NCBI GenBank assembly: GCA_025399215.1
Contig: MU621187.1
Location: 2,032 to 57,756, forward strand
Reading direction: 5' to 3'
Length of the DNA: 55,725 bases
Source: Globomyces pollinis-pini
Lineage: Eukaryota; Chytridiomycota; Chytridiomycetes; Rhizophydiales; Globomycetaceae
In this document: positions 33,029 through 45,742 of the stretch, piece by piece
Layout of the letters: each line of letters opens with the position of its first letter
How positions within the stretch are numbered: the first letter of the stretch is position 1
The notes under the pieces: generated by a model
Seen by the model: only the letters and a program-made list of their open reading frames with translations
Database searches by the model: none
What the model was told of the DNA's origin: nothing
Program-made: the position numbers and the translations under genes

Positions 33029-33766
33029 ATGTCTTCAAATGTTACAGATTGCCAACTGTTCATAAACGAATTATTCCCAATCCTGTCTGGAAAGACGCGA
33101 AATTTAAATCTTTCGTTACCAGATTGTTGTAACAGTGAAAGATTACAATGTAACCGAGAGAAACGTCTGACTGAAATGTAAATTAATATCATCCTTGCTA
33201 AAAAAAATAGTTTGTTGAATCATTATAATCTCACTGGATTTATACCATCAACTCTATCGAAATTGAAACTATTAACTACTCTGTAATAAGAATTGATAAT
33301 ATTGACCATTTTAGTGACTTGAGCGATAATGAATTAATCGGACCTATTCCAGATACATTATCACAAATAGATTTGATCAAATTGTAATTGAATTCAATCA
33401 ATAATTATCATTAGGAATCTAACTCAAAACCAGTTATCAGGATATATACCACAATCAATTTTAAGCATGAAAACGTATAACTCAGATAATATGAAGTAAC
33501 TTCGGATTCTCTTATGATTGATGTATAGATTCGATCCACATCATTATCTTAAAACAAATGATACTCCCTTGAAAAATTCAAATGAAAATGAACATTTAGC
33601 GCTTATAATCATTATCCCAATCGTAGTTTTGGTTTTCTTATCAATTATAGCATTATTGATCTATATTCAAACTAGTTCATTGAAAAATAGAAAGGATATT
33701 GAAGAGTTGAAGAAAAGATTTGATGTACAAACTCAATTCGAACCGAAAAATGAAGTAAGTGGTTAA
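33029..33766 (+). CDS. LRR single-pass membrane protein (202 aa)
   Basis: Exons are 33029-33177, 33211-33282 (72 nt), 33315-33383, 33415-33495 and 33529-33766; introns are 33, 32, 31 and 33 nt. The N-terminus has paired Cys (LPDCCNSERLQC), then three LRRs (NLTGFIPSTLSKLKLLTTL; DNELIGPIPDTLSQIDLIKL; QNQLSGYIPQSIL). A juxtamembrane polar stretch, a strong TM helix (LALIIIIPIVVLVFLSIIALL) and a charged ~40-residue cytosolic tail follow. No obvious signal peptide at the chosen start, so a 5' exon may be missing. Layout resembles a short LRR receptor-like protein without a kinase. Intron positions match those of the neighbouring LRR gene, so both descend from one gene. Confidence 0.75.
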
Positions 33767-33848
33767 GCTGTTCCATATTGGTGAATAAAGGTATATAAGG
33801 ATCAGTCATACGCGATTTATTACTAATTTAAATTTACTTTAAAGTTTG

Positions 33849-36717
33849 TCACTGAAGGTTTTCCCAATCCATCAAAATAGTTCTCAACACTGGAACTTCC
33901 AAGCAAGTCTCCTTGGCTCCATCTCGTTCAATCTGTGCCATGTAAACTTCTAAACATTGATTGATCATTCCATGTAATTCTAATTCAGAATGGCTATCAA
34001 TCCAAGCTACATATTCCATCTCAGTCCATCCAAAAACGGTAGTAGGGGGACTAATGAGAGGTTGCCGAGATAGTAAATGGTTGGCAACATAAATACTGTC
34101 TAGGTGACTTGATGACTGTATTTTATCCAAATCTAAAAATAGCAATTTTCTGTAAATTAAGACAATGAATTTGATTACTTGAAAGTTTTGAATTGATGTA
34201 ATGTAGATAAATCTTCCAGTTGAATCTGTACAATTGACAAAGACTGACTCAATACATATTCGAGTTGAGTCATGTCGCCTGAAATCTTTAATTTCCCCGC
34301 TTCGTTTGATTTTAACAAACTCACATGTCTCAAATGCAGCAACATGATACGCTCGCAAAATGCCTTGGCCCTGGCAAGATTAGGTGAAAAAAAGAGTATA
34401 CCAATTGGCGGTAGATTGTCTGCATTGGAGTTTGGATACTAATTCGCGAAATACCCATCGGATCTTGGCGAGATACTCAGTCATGTACGAGCTCATATCC
34501 GACGACCGTTGAATGATGCTTGGGGGTTTATTTCTACAATAAAATAATGATGATAATACCCTGCATAATCTTCTTTGTGCATCTTATTAATAACCTGCTC
34601 AATTTCAGTGGCTAAATTTTTGAAAATTGGTTCCACATGCGTTTGCAACAAATTAATGATTGTCTACCAAATCAATGAAGTGGGTGACTTACCTGGCAAG
34701 ATTCATAGAGTGAATCCTCTGCTGATGTACTCTCGTAATCCTCGACTAACTTCCACACATTCTCTGATAGTGAATGTATGCAATTGATGGCTTCAATTCT
34801 TTGAAGTTGATTTGAACTGATTATGGCACCGGTGATTGAAAATAGTGGTTCAATATTAACCTAGCATGTTATTTAAAATTTGAGTCATACCGCTTGGGAT
34901 AATTTGGCCAAAAAAAGTGTTAATGTCTTGGACACATTTTTGGTGATCGACTTTAATAGGTGAGGATCAAATTTGACAGCATTTAGTTCACTATTTCATC
35001 AGAAAAAAAAAGAATACCTGGAAATTGTTCGGGACAGCCTATTCGCATCTTCACTATTGGTAAAAGCCTTGTTAGTTGCCCTTTCGGGTATGACAACATT
35101 GACCGTCTCTAATAATCGATTAAGTGATCTAGAAACATAGGCAGCTTCAAAAGATGATAAAGTCTTCATTAAAAGAACAGTTTCGGGATTTTTTTCATTT
35201 GATCCATTCAACAGCTGAATTCTTGAAAATAAATCTGTAAAAATTCGAAGTAATTTAGGATAACCCGCTTGTAACACTTGCAAAAGAAATTGTGATCCTG
35301 TTTAACTAAGTATATAAAATAGTACCCTTGGTTGCCTTCTTAATCTGATCTTCAAGCTGCTGTGATAATTGTGTCCAAAAAGGATTTTTCAGACTTGTCC
35401 ATTTAAATTCCTATCAATAAATGTAGAGAGACTACATACTTGTAATACAATTTCCAGATAGCTCTTTTGTGAAACAATATTTTTTCGACGTGTTAAGTAT
35501 TGTTCCAGTGTATGAAGTTGACAGGCGTTGGTGTATATTTTATCCGTTAGGTGTTCCGTTCTGTTCCACAATATTGAAGCCCAAGCTACTAATTGCGATT
35601 GATTCTTATTGGTCTTGTCCTTTTGTTTCAGCTCTAAGAATATTAGAGAATACTGTATTCACCCGTCATTTCTTGGTTTAATGATGCCATATCAAACGTT
35701 GTGATGCTTTCTTGTTCTAATACCGACAAGAATCCATCTACAACACCTTTGACTACACCTGGTAGTTTGTTGAGGTTTGCAAAGATTGTCACTCCTTTTC
35801 CTAAAATTGTTGCATTCTACAAACTTAATAAAACAAAATCTATTACTTGTTCAATTAGTCCTTGGTTCAACCAACTCATTCCTTGCATTTCTATTGCTAC
35901 CTGACAATCCTTGTACGTTTCGATTTCCGTTTGGATAAATTTCAAGTTGGACAGATGGTTTTCATCTTGAATAGTTTCTAATAAAAGAGTCAGCTTTGAT
36001 GGTAGATCAATTTGGATTGGTGAAAAGAGTCCATAGAGAGAAAACTCACCTAATTCTGAAATATATAAAGCAGCTCTATGATATTCGTCAACATTTCCCC
36101 AAACGCCCATCAATCTTCCATACATTGTCAAAAACTTTGATATTAAGCGTAAGCTATCCGTCTTTTTAGATAGGGTGTCTAATTCGTTGGTTAAAACAGT
36201 CATTTGCTGATATGGTGCAGTAATTTGTTCATTTAATCTAAAAGTTTAGATGTTTATTTGAATACTCTTGATAGTTTTGTTTCAATAGTTTGCATTGAGA
36301 TGTGACATTGGTAACCAAACTGTTCATACTCCCAAGATCCTTCACACCCGCTAAGAAATTTGTTCAACTAATAATCACAAAGTACCTATTAATTCATGAT
36401 GTGTTTGTTGGACTAAAATTAGACGATTATGATTTGGATAAACCTTGCTCATTGATTTTCTTTTTTATGAACTCTATATTGTAAACCAAGGTAGCATTGT
36501 AGTCCTTAATTCGTTGAGTGAATTTAAAGTACCTTGACTGCCAATAGTGCATGAGCTTGCTTTGTTGGATCAAATTCTTTTGAGGTAAATTCCACAAATC
36601 CTTATTGATAAATCCTGATAAGTATCTTACCTAAATGGTATTAAAATCATTAGTATCCAATACCTGCTGGTCAGAATGAATGATAAAATTACCAGGCGAC
36701 GTTAGAAAATTAGCCAT
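33849..36717 (-). CDS. COG5: Conserved oligomeric Golgi complex subunit 5 (COG5), 819 aa
   Basis: COG5 belongs to the COG tether for retrograde Golgi traffic. Fifteen exons run from 36664-36717 to 33849-34149; introns are 24-35 nt. Landmarks: N-terminal FLTSPGNFIIHSDQQVRYLSG, RIKDYNATLVYNIEF, HHELIAGVKDLGSM, LTMYGRLMGVWG, FANLPGVVKGVVDGFL, QFLLQVLQAGYPKLLRIFTDL, FEAAYVSRSLNRLLETVNVV, CERIMLLHLRHVSLL, GKLKISGDMTQLEYVLS and the C-terminal YMAQIERDG. Length is close to animal COG5. The 24-nt intron at 35801-35824 has a weak GTTTGT donor and is the least certain junction. Convergent with the plus-strand LRR gene and divergent from CENP-A. Confidence 0.95.
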
Positions 36718-36983
36718 AAAGGAAAAAGATTTGAGACCAGTGATGACTATCAATAATTGATCAACATCCATTGATACTATCAATAGTTTTGATGCTTATT
36801 GACCGACACGTAATTCAATTGACTCAACAATACTTGGTCCTATAACCAGTACCAACTAGACTAATGGTGATTTAATCAAGTTTTATTTTAATGGAACCAT
36901 TCCATCCTTCAATTTGTACCAATAAATCAAAGATTTGCAACATTGTATTTTTATTCAACAAAAAAACAAAAACAAAACTCAAG

Positions 36984-37469
36984 ATGGTCAGAACCACGCA
37001 ACGATCACCTAGAGGAAAAACGATTCCAAGGAAATCTACTCCAGGTAAGAAATACCATATCTTGGGTTGAGTTATCATCATAAAGATCCATTGTACCTGT
37101 ATTAAATTTATTAGTTCCAACAGTAGCGAGAAAGAGAAGATATAGACCTGGTACTTTGGCTCTTAAAGAAATTAGACAGTTTCAAAAAACAACAACTCTC
37201 TTGATGAGAAAACTGCCATTTGCGAGGTTGGTCAAAGAAGTATCAATGGATATGTCAAGACATATGGAACCATTTCGATGGCAATCAACTGCTATTATGG
37301 CCCTTCAGGAAGCAGCTGAAGCATTTATGGTTCATTTATTTGAAGATACGTAAGATTGAAGTTTAACGTTAGAAATCTATGCGCGATACATGCCAAACGA
37401 GTGACGATCATGCAAAAGGATATGCAGCTAGCCAGACGAATTCGAGGACCTTGGGGAGGGTTAGGATAA
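36984..37469 (+). CDS. CENPA: Centromeric histone H3 variant (CENP-A), 130 aa
   Basis: CENP-A replaces H3 in centromeric nucleosomes. Exons are 36984-37044, 37115-37349 and 37373-37469; introns are 70 and 23 nt. The N-tail is short (~38 residues) and lacks the ARTKQT/ARKS motifs of H3. The fold domain reads [19 protein letters not shown], then [50 protein letters not shown] and [13 protein letters not shown]. The Trp in [15 protein letters not shown] and the GLG terminus follow CENP-A rather than H3; the lack of H3's Phe-Gln-Ser-Ser agrees. The alternative is a divergent H3.3-like variant, which I consider less likely. Confidence 0.88.
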
Positions 37470-37684
37470 AGAGCAATGAATTAAGCTGAATGATTTTGAT
37501 AATAAATACTATTAATACACGAAGGCAAAACCAGATCTTGAGCAATTTTAAGCACCCCAAGTGCATCTATTCAGTATCATTTGCTTTCATTGTTCTTTAT
37601 GAATTATCTGTTGAATCTCTGGTCATTTTTGCTCATTTTTTCAATGGTGTTTCTGCACCCTGGCTTTAACTTTTTCACTTCAAA

Positions 37685-38726
37685 ATGGATCACTTTCCTG
37701 GTAACTCAAAGGTCTAACATCAGGTAATTGGGGACAGCAGAAACAAATGAGAGACGAGCATTATTTAAATGATTTCACTCAGATTCCTAAATCAGCTCCT
37801 ATTTCCCATACTCAACAACCTATTGTCACTGGAACTTCCGTGTTAGGAATCAAATTCAAGGATGGAGTTATGCTTGCTGCCGATACCTTAGGTATAATTC
37901 GTTCCTTTGATTTCTCTAGGTTGCTCTTTTGGTTTCTAAACTCTTTTAGGTTTTTTAGCATTCTTTATCTAACTTTCAATAGCTTCCTATGGCTCTTTAG
38001 CCCAAATTAGAGATATGAAGAGATTGGCCGCTGTAGGTGATTATACAGTCATTGGTGCTGGAGGAGATATGAGTGATTGGCAACACATTCAACATGTCTT
38101 GGAGGCAGAAATGTATACAAAGTTCCGGTATATTAATCGACTCTAGTATTACAGAATACTATAATGATGATGGCCATACATTGTTTCCAGAACATATTCA
38201 CGAATATCTATCCAGACTATTATACAACCGTCGTTCGAAACAAGATCCGCTATGGAATTCTCTAGTTGTTGGAGGTACACGATATGTATAGTGGATTTAT
38301 CATAACAGGCTTCAACAAAGGAAAAAAATTCTTAGGATATGTAGATTATCAAGGAACCACTTATCATTCTTCTACAATCGCCACTGGCTATGGAAGTATG
38401 ATTGCCCAACCATTGTTAAGAAAAGCTGTGGAAGGAAATGAAGATGTAATTACCAGCACTTACTAATTCAATAGGTATTGAATTACTATTTTAAACTATA
38501 GACATTGACGGAAGAGGAAGCAATTAAAATTCTGGACGATTCTATGCGCGTTTTATTCTACAGAGATGCCCGATCTTTGAATAAGGTTTTAGTTCTGAAA
38601 ACTCATGTATAGATTCAAAGAGCCACTATCACTGCAAGCGGTTCTAAAATTACCGAACCTTATTCTCTCGCGACAGAATGGGGATTTGCAGATTCAATTC
38701 GCGGATATGGAGCTGTTTATGAATAA
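37685..38726 (+). CDS. PRE4: 20S proteasome subunit beta-7 (PSMB4/PRE4), 258 aa
   Basis: A structural beta subunit of the 20S core. Exons are 37685-37700, 37724-37891, 37983-38112, 38147-38274, 38309-38445, 38502-38585 and 38613-38726. Introns are 23, 91 (28+30+33), 34, 34, 56 (29+27) and 27 nt. Landmarks: [103 protein letters not shown] and [12 protein letters not shown]. As in other PSMB4 proteins there is no catalytic Thr after a Gly, fitting a non-proteolytic subunit. Length matches the family. Confidence 0.96.
37892..37982 (+). other. Tandem triple intron (28+30+33 nt) in PRE4
   Basis: The units 37892-37919, 37920-37949 and 37950-37982 are joined AG|GT, AG|GT. Only complete removal gives AADTL|ASYGSLA, a highly conserved junction. 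Confidence 0.9.
38446..38501 (+). other. Tandem double intron (29+27 nt) in PRE4
   Basis: The units 38446-38474 and 38475-38501 join as AG|GT between EGNED and [11 protein letters not shown]. Confidence 0.8.
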
Positions 38727-38991
38727 AAAACGTATGCTAGTCTTAAATTATCACTCTTATACATATGAGGACCAAAATATCTAGTTTTTTTGCACAGCGA
38801 AGTCTAGGACACTTTTATAGAATTATTTCGATTGACTGAAAACTCTTTGCTTCTAGTTTGTGATATTCAATTTTTGAAAGTATTCATTTACGTGGAGCAC
38901 TGCATGGATATCAACAAACTCTGTGTACCATTACTCGAACCACTGTGTCCATCAAAAATAACTATATAAATACAAAAATCAGAGCGATTCA

Positions 38992-40226
38992 ATGAATGAT
39001 TTAGGAAGTGGATTGACATCCAACGACTTGATAAAAGAGTACAGTAAATTAGCCATAAACAATGCAGAAGCTCATGACACGCATCACACATTGAAAACAA
39101 TTGACCAAGATCACGATCAGTAATCATCTTCATGTGACTAAAACAGCTTAATAGACCTGTTCATAGTCATGGACTAGTGTACAAAATATTCCACCTTGGG
39201 GATCATGTTGATGAAGAAACACATACATTATTTGGATGTAATTATCAGCTTATTAAAACCAGATAAAATACCTTTTCCAATATCTGGATCTGTATATGAG
39301 AAGGACAGTGAACAAACTGAATTTCAACGTAAACCTTCTATAAAAGGAATGCTGAACCGAAAACAATCCAACTCCAAGAAACGCTTATTTAGGTTTGATG
39401 TTTATTCAAACTAATCTATCAGCGGTTTCTTTTCCAAGAGTTCTGGGGATATTCTAAACATACCTGAAAACCAGTTGTTGACCAATGCACCAGTAACGAG
39501 ATTGTAATTTTTATTCAGCTAGTTATCCAACTCACATTCCTCGTTATTACTTCATACACAACCAAATGGGAAAATCTCTTCACCAATTGGCAGTCCAAAT
39601 CTCGGTCATTCTCGACAAAACAGTCAAAATATCCATTCAGAATATTCTCCCACTTCAGGTGGTCATTCAAGAACACCCAGTAATTTATCTCAAAATCATT
39701 TTGAGCAATCATTATCACCTACACAATCACCCATACAGGAACAAATATCAAATCCAGATTTATCAAGTCCACCAAGTTTATTGACTTCTCCTAAAGAATG
39801 GAATGCATTATCGGTGAGTTTAAGTACAAAAGATTTATTCTCCATGTTTAATGAACCAAAGAGTCGTACCAATTCGGAAGCTTCATTCAATGAAAAGTAT
39901 CATCGATCAAATAGTATTCTTGCTAAAGGAACCTTGGTCTGTTGCTAATGATTCGGATTCCAGATTCGTAACTTTTAAAGAATCTCGTCAGCATTTCTCA
40001 CCTTTTGAACGATTACATCCAAAATTTCGAAATCTGATGGTAAACATGTTTATCAATTTAAATGAAATAGTATAAAATGCTTGAAATTCAACCAGATTTA
40101 CGGCTGACTATGGAAAAAGTGTTGAATGATGAATGGATTAAAAGTATAGAGTACTGTCATGGCAATGAAACTGAAATGGAGCGAATGTTACATTTACATG
40201 AATCTCATAGTAACAGGATATGTTAA
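38992..40226 (+). pseudogene. Fungal HAL5/NPR1-like Ser/Thr kinase gene lacking its catalytic core
   Basis: Exons 38992-39119, 39155-39237, 39263-39392, 39423-39492 and 39523 onward (introns 35, 25, 30 and 30 nt) encode a Ser/Asn/Gln-rich regulatory region that ends FNEKYHRSNSILAKG, the usual entry to a kinase Gly-rich loop. The next bases jump, out of frame, to the subdomain X-XI region: KEPWSVANDSDSRF, FERLHPKFRNLMYKMLEIQP and LTMEKVLNDEWIKSIEYC, with a 31-nt intron at 40040-40070 and a stop at 40224. About 200 residues containing the Lys, HRD and DFG motifs are missing around 39930. Both ends look healthy, so a clean internal deletion (or an assembly join) explains it. No kinase activity is possible as it stands. 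Confidence 0.75.
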
Positions 40227-40531
40227 TATTACTTATGAAATTGGATACCGTTAATAAAAAATCTCCAGACAATGATTAAAAACGCGTTCATATCTACTCG
40301 TAATGAAGTATTAAACATCAGATACAAAGAAACTACCAATTTCGATAGAGAACCTACAAAATCGTGTTTGCAATTCTATTTCCATTAAATTCTAATGACT
40401 CCAACCAATCCAAATTCCTAGACTAAACAGGGAGACTGACAATCGTCTTTTCGTCACTGTTAAAATTTAATTCTTTTTCCTTGTGTGTGTCTATAAAAAA
40501 TTCAAGGTTCAAATTTTACCCTTGTCAAAAA

Positions 40532-42095
<1,564 letters not shown>

Positions 42096-42389
42096 TCAAT
42101 AAAAAAAATTGTTAAAGACTCTTTTGAAATTTATTGGGATTGATCAACCAGGTAAATCAATAACTACATCTTTAGAAACTGGGAAAAGTCTAACATTTGG
42201 AGTACATACTCCCTGATTAATACGGCAACCAATAACCGAAAGTCAAATTTCTTTTGAGTAATGATTTAATTGTTCATGGTTTTGTGTGGTCGACCTTCAT
42301 TAGAATGAAGTTTCTAAGGCATGCTGAGTAAACTAAAGGCCATCAATCCTATGTACTTGGTTAAAAAAAACATCAGGTGTCGATGATAT

Positions 42390-42764
42390 CATGGTTTGTG
42401 AAGATATCCGTCCATTACACAATCAAACTGTATATGATAGTATATATCGTGGATGAATCAAATATTCAATACACTATCAAAGTGTACCACACGGTATTGT
42501 CTGGACGAATCAAATCTACTATGTTATTGTACATATCTTTTACGTTTTTGCAAGTCTCTTTAATATACAATTGCTAATACCAGTTTTCAAAATCGTTCAG
42601 TAAAAGGAATGGGGATTGTAACGACATCGATAGAAGGTGGAAAGAATAGGTTGGACAGGTGGATGGGTCAGATCGATTGCTTACTTGTTTACTATTTATT
42701 TGTGGCTTATCCATGGTTCTTTGGCACATAAAAGAGGAATCATACCTGCTCATCAAATCAAAAA
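42390..42764 (+). repeat. Upstream repeat of secreted-protein gene 1 (partner ~44120-44461)
   Basis: About 350 bp before gene 1 is repeated before gene 2 with small indels, including the segments TGGGTCAGATCGATTGCTTAC and CATGGTTCTTTGGCACATAAAAGAGGAATCAT and the run up to the ATG. Genes 1 and 2 were therefore duplicated with their promoters. Confidence 0.8.
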
Positions 42765-43435
42765 ATGTTTGTCAATCAATTGATTCTGCTCCTTGCTGCT
42801 GTGTCTGCTACCCCAATCGATGGTCCACCTAGTACCCTCATTGCTGATCATCCAGAATTAGCCAAGCGTAATGATGGTCCACCTAGCACTCTCATTGCTG
42901 ATCACCCAGAGTTATTAGAAAAACGCGATGGTGTTGCTGAATCTGAAGCATTAGTCAAACGTGATATCCCACTTCGTGATATCAATGAAGAAGTCCCATG
43001 TGGTGGAAACTCATTATATGCCATCAATGTCCCATCCGATGTCGTAAACATACCACCACAATCGGACCCTTCATATTACGACTTTGCTCCTTACTGGAAT
43101 TTCAATTCAGCACCATATGTTTGCCAAAATCCATTACCGTTTGACTTTGGTGCTCCAATTGATCCATTAAGTCCTGTTCAAGCGCAAGCAATATGTGAAT
43201 ATTGTTCTAATGGACCATGCCAACTAGCTGGTGGAGACTTTTCTGGATTGGGATTCATGGATCAAAACGGTATTGTATTTGGATATCAAAATGGCTTAGG
43301 TATTTCAGAATAATGCTCATATTATTAGGTGATGCTGGAAGAATTTGGCGATATGGAACATCTTACAACAATCTTGGTTATTGGGGAAAATGTTTTGGAC
43401 CAAAGATCTGCTACGTTGAAGATGTCGACATCTAA
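42765..43435 (+). CDS. Secreted protein with KR-delimited repeat peptides and Cys-rich domain, gene 1 (213 aa)
   Basis: Exons are 42765-43299 and 43329-43435, intron 29 nt. Layout: signal peptide (MFVNQLILLLAAVSATP); two near-identical pro-peptides DGPPSTLIADHPEL, each followed by a dibasic site (AKR, EKR); a spacer DGVAESEALVKR; then a ~155-residue mature domain starting DIPLRDINEEVPCGG with seven Cys (CGG, YVC, ICEYC, GPC, KCF, KIC) and conserved NPLPFDFGAPIDP and GYWGKCFGPKICYVEDVDI. KR sites imply Kex2 processing in the Golgi, releasing short peptides and the domain, as in fungal Kex2-processed repeat proteins. The domain family is not recognised. First of five tandem copies. Confidence 0.85.
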
Positions 43436-44461
43436 GTTATTTATTTCAAATAAACTTTGAAACTCTTTGAATTTGATTGATTCGATTTAGCAGTGGTTTC
43501 CATTGTGCTAAGGGGAAGAATCACACCTGTGCTGTAGTATAAAACAGCTGAGACGTTGTGGTTATTAATTCACTATGTGAAAGCCAGGAAAAAATCTCAA
43601 GAGTAAATAGAAACTAGGATGGACAGAAGATTGAAGTACGAATAGATTTCAATACGTAGAGGTCCACCATTGGTTTAATTGCCGTATTCACCCTTATATT
43701 TAAGGCGTGATTGTCTCTCTCTGAATTCCTACTAACAAGCAATGGAGAGAATGATCGGTTTTTATCTACCAAGTACATCAAAGGTACATCTGTAGATATT
43801 GGTAAAACTTGATTCTCAAACTTATTGGGGTACATACCAAGTACATCAACAGTTACATATGCAGATATTGGTAAAACTTGATACTCAGAGTACCTATTCT
43901 AAAATACGACAATCAAACCAGATTGTATACGCGAAATCATTATTTGAGTAATTTTTTTGACATTGTGTAGTTGATCAATTCCCTTTTTCTCCTCATTAGA
44001 GTAAAGTTTAGTTCGAATCACTAGTGCATACTGACAACTCTTTAGTGATAAACAAAAAACAATGACGTAGATCAATAATTTGATGCTTTAGATATTTATC
44101 CGTAACATGATGTATTATATGGTATATCGTGAATGAACCAAATATACAGTACACTATCAAAGTGTACCATACGGTATTGTATGGACGAATCAAATCTACC
44201 ATGTTTTGTACAAATCTTTACATTATTATAAGTTTCTTTAATATCTATTCGCCTATAATTTCCGATACCAGTTTTGAAAATCTTTCAGTTAAAAGGAATA
44301 GGGATTGTAACGATATCGATAAAAGGTGGAAAGAAAGGGTGGATAGGACAATTTTGTGGATGGGTCAGATCGATTGCTTACTTGTTTACTATTTACTTGT
44401 GGCACATCCATGGTTCTTTGGCACATAAAAGAGGAATCATATATGCTCATCAAAGCAAAAA
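43436..44461. other. Spacer between secreted genes 1 and 2
   Basis: No gene. An internal repeat ACCAAGTACATCAA...GGTACAT...GTAGATATTGGTAAAACTTGAT occurs twice (about 43770-43820 and 43836-43885). The last ~340 bp are the promoter repeat shared with gene 1. Confidence 0.55.
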
Positions 44462-45096
44462 ATGTTTGCCAATCAATTGATCTTGCTCCTTGCTGCTGTA
44501 TCTGCGTCCCCAATCATTGAACGTGATGATGGTCCACCTAGTACTCTCATTGCTGATCATCCAGAACTATTAGCAAAACGCGATGGTGTTGCTGAATCTG
44601 AAAAATTAGTCAAACGTGGTATTTCACTTCGTGATATCAGTGAAGAAATCTCATGTGGTGGAAACTCATTATATGCCATCAATGTCCCATCCGATGTCGT
44701 AAACATGCCACCACAATCGGACCCTTACTGGGTTTCTGTCTTCCATTCGTACTGGAATTTCAATGCAGCACCATATGTTTGCCAAAATCCATTACCATTT
44801 GACTTTGGTGCTCCAATTGATCCATTCAGTCCTGCTCAAGCACAAGCCATTTGTGAACATTGCTCTGGTGCACCATGCCAACAACTTATTGGAGCAGACT
44901 TATCTGGAGATGGATTCATTGACCAAAACGGTGTCGTTTTTGGATATCAAAATGGCTTAGGTATTTCACAATCTCATTGACTTTATTAGGTGATGCTGGA
45001 CGAATTTGGCAAAATGGTCAGTCTTACAACAATTATGGTTATTGGGGAAAATGTTTTGGACCAAAGATCTGCTATGTTGAAGATGTTGACATCTAA
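44462..45096 (+). CDS. Secreted KR-repeat/Cys-rich protein, gene 2 (201 aa)
   Basis: Exons are 44462-44960 and 44990-45096, intron 29 nt. Same layout as gene 1, but with a single DGPPSTLIADHPEL peptide between the signal peptide and LLAKR, then DGVAESEKLVKR and the mature domain (from GISLRDISEEISCGG). The variable loop after MPPQSDP (YWVSVFHSYWNFNA) differs between copies while the Cys framework is fixed. Promoter shared with gene 1. Confidence 0.85.
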
Positions 45097-45742
45097 GTTA
45101 TTTATTTCAAATAAACTTTGAAATTCATTTAATTTGTTCGTTTTGATTTGATTTAGCATTAGGTTCAGATTAGGAATATTAAAGTGAATGATCTACAAGC
45201 ATTTACAACTCCAAATAAAAAAATTATATACCATGGAAACTTCATGATGAATCGAGATTAAAGCGACAGTCTGCCTTGAGGCAATCCTTTACATACTCAA
45301 TAAAAATTCGGAACTTGAATAGGTTGATAAATTATTTTACTATACCATAAAATTTTTAGGGTATAGTAGATATGAATAACGCTCCTATCTAATAATTATT
45401 AGCTAATATTAGACGACTTCGGACACATTATGTTAACCCTAAGTAAACCGTGCGCGATTATCAGTTTCCTATTGTATTTTTGGAATGAGTCAATAATTAA
45501 CAGTCCTGTGGAAATGATTCCTCCGGATACATTACTAACCGACAGTATATATTTAAAAGAACTCTCAGTTTGTAATATTAAACAATAGATTTGGAAAAGA
45601 TAGCCCGAGTTAATAACCTCTGCCTCGTTTCAAAGGGTGCAGGGATTGATTCCAACTTGAACCTGAAAATATAATTATAAGATAAATTATTAGGTAATAG
45701 TTGAACGGAATTTGTCCACGTGTAAGGTCGTGGTCTAATCCT
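45097..45742. other. Spacer between secreted genes 2 and 3
   Basis: No supported gene. A tRNA-like stretch near 45600-45665 (TAGCCCGAGTTAATAACCTC and GGGATTGATTCC) cannot be folded into a full cloverleaf. The segmental duplication R3 begins at its right edge. Confidence 0.45.

Noticed and set aside
45595..45670. tRNA-like segment with a GATTCC-type T-loop
   Set aside because: No consistent acceptor, D and anticodon stems could be drawn.
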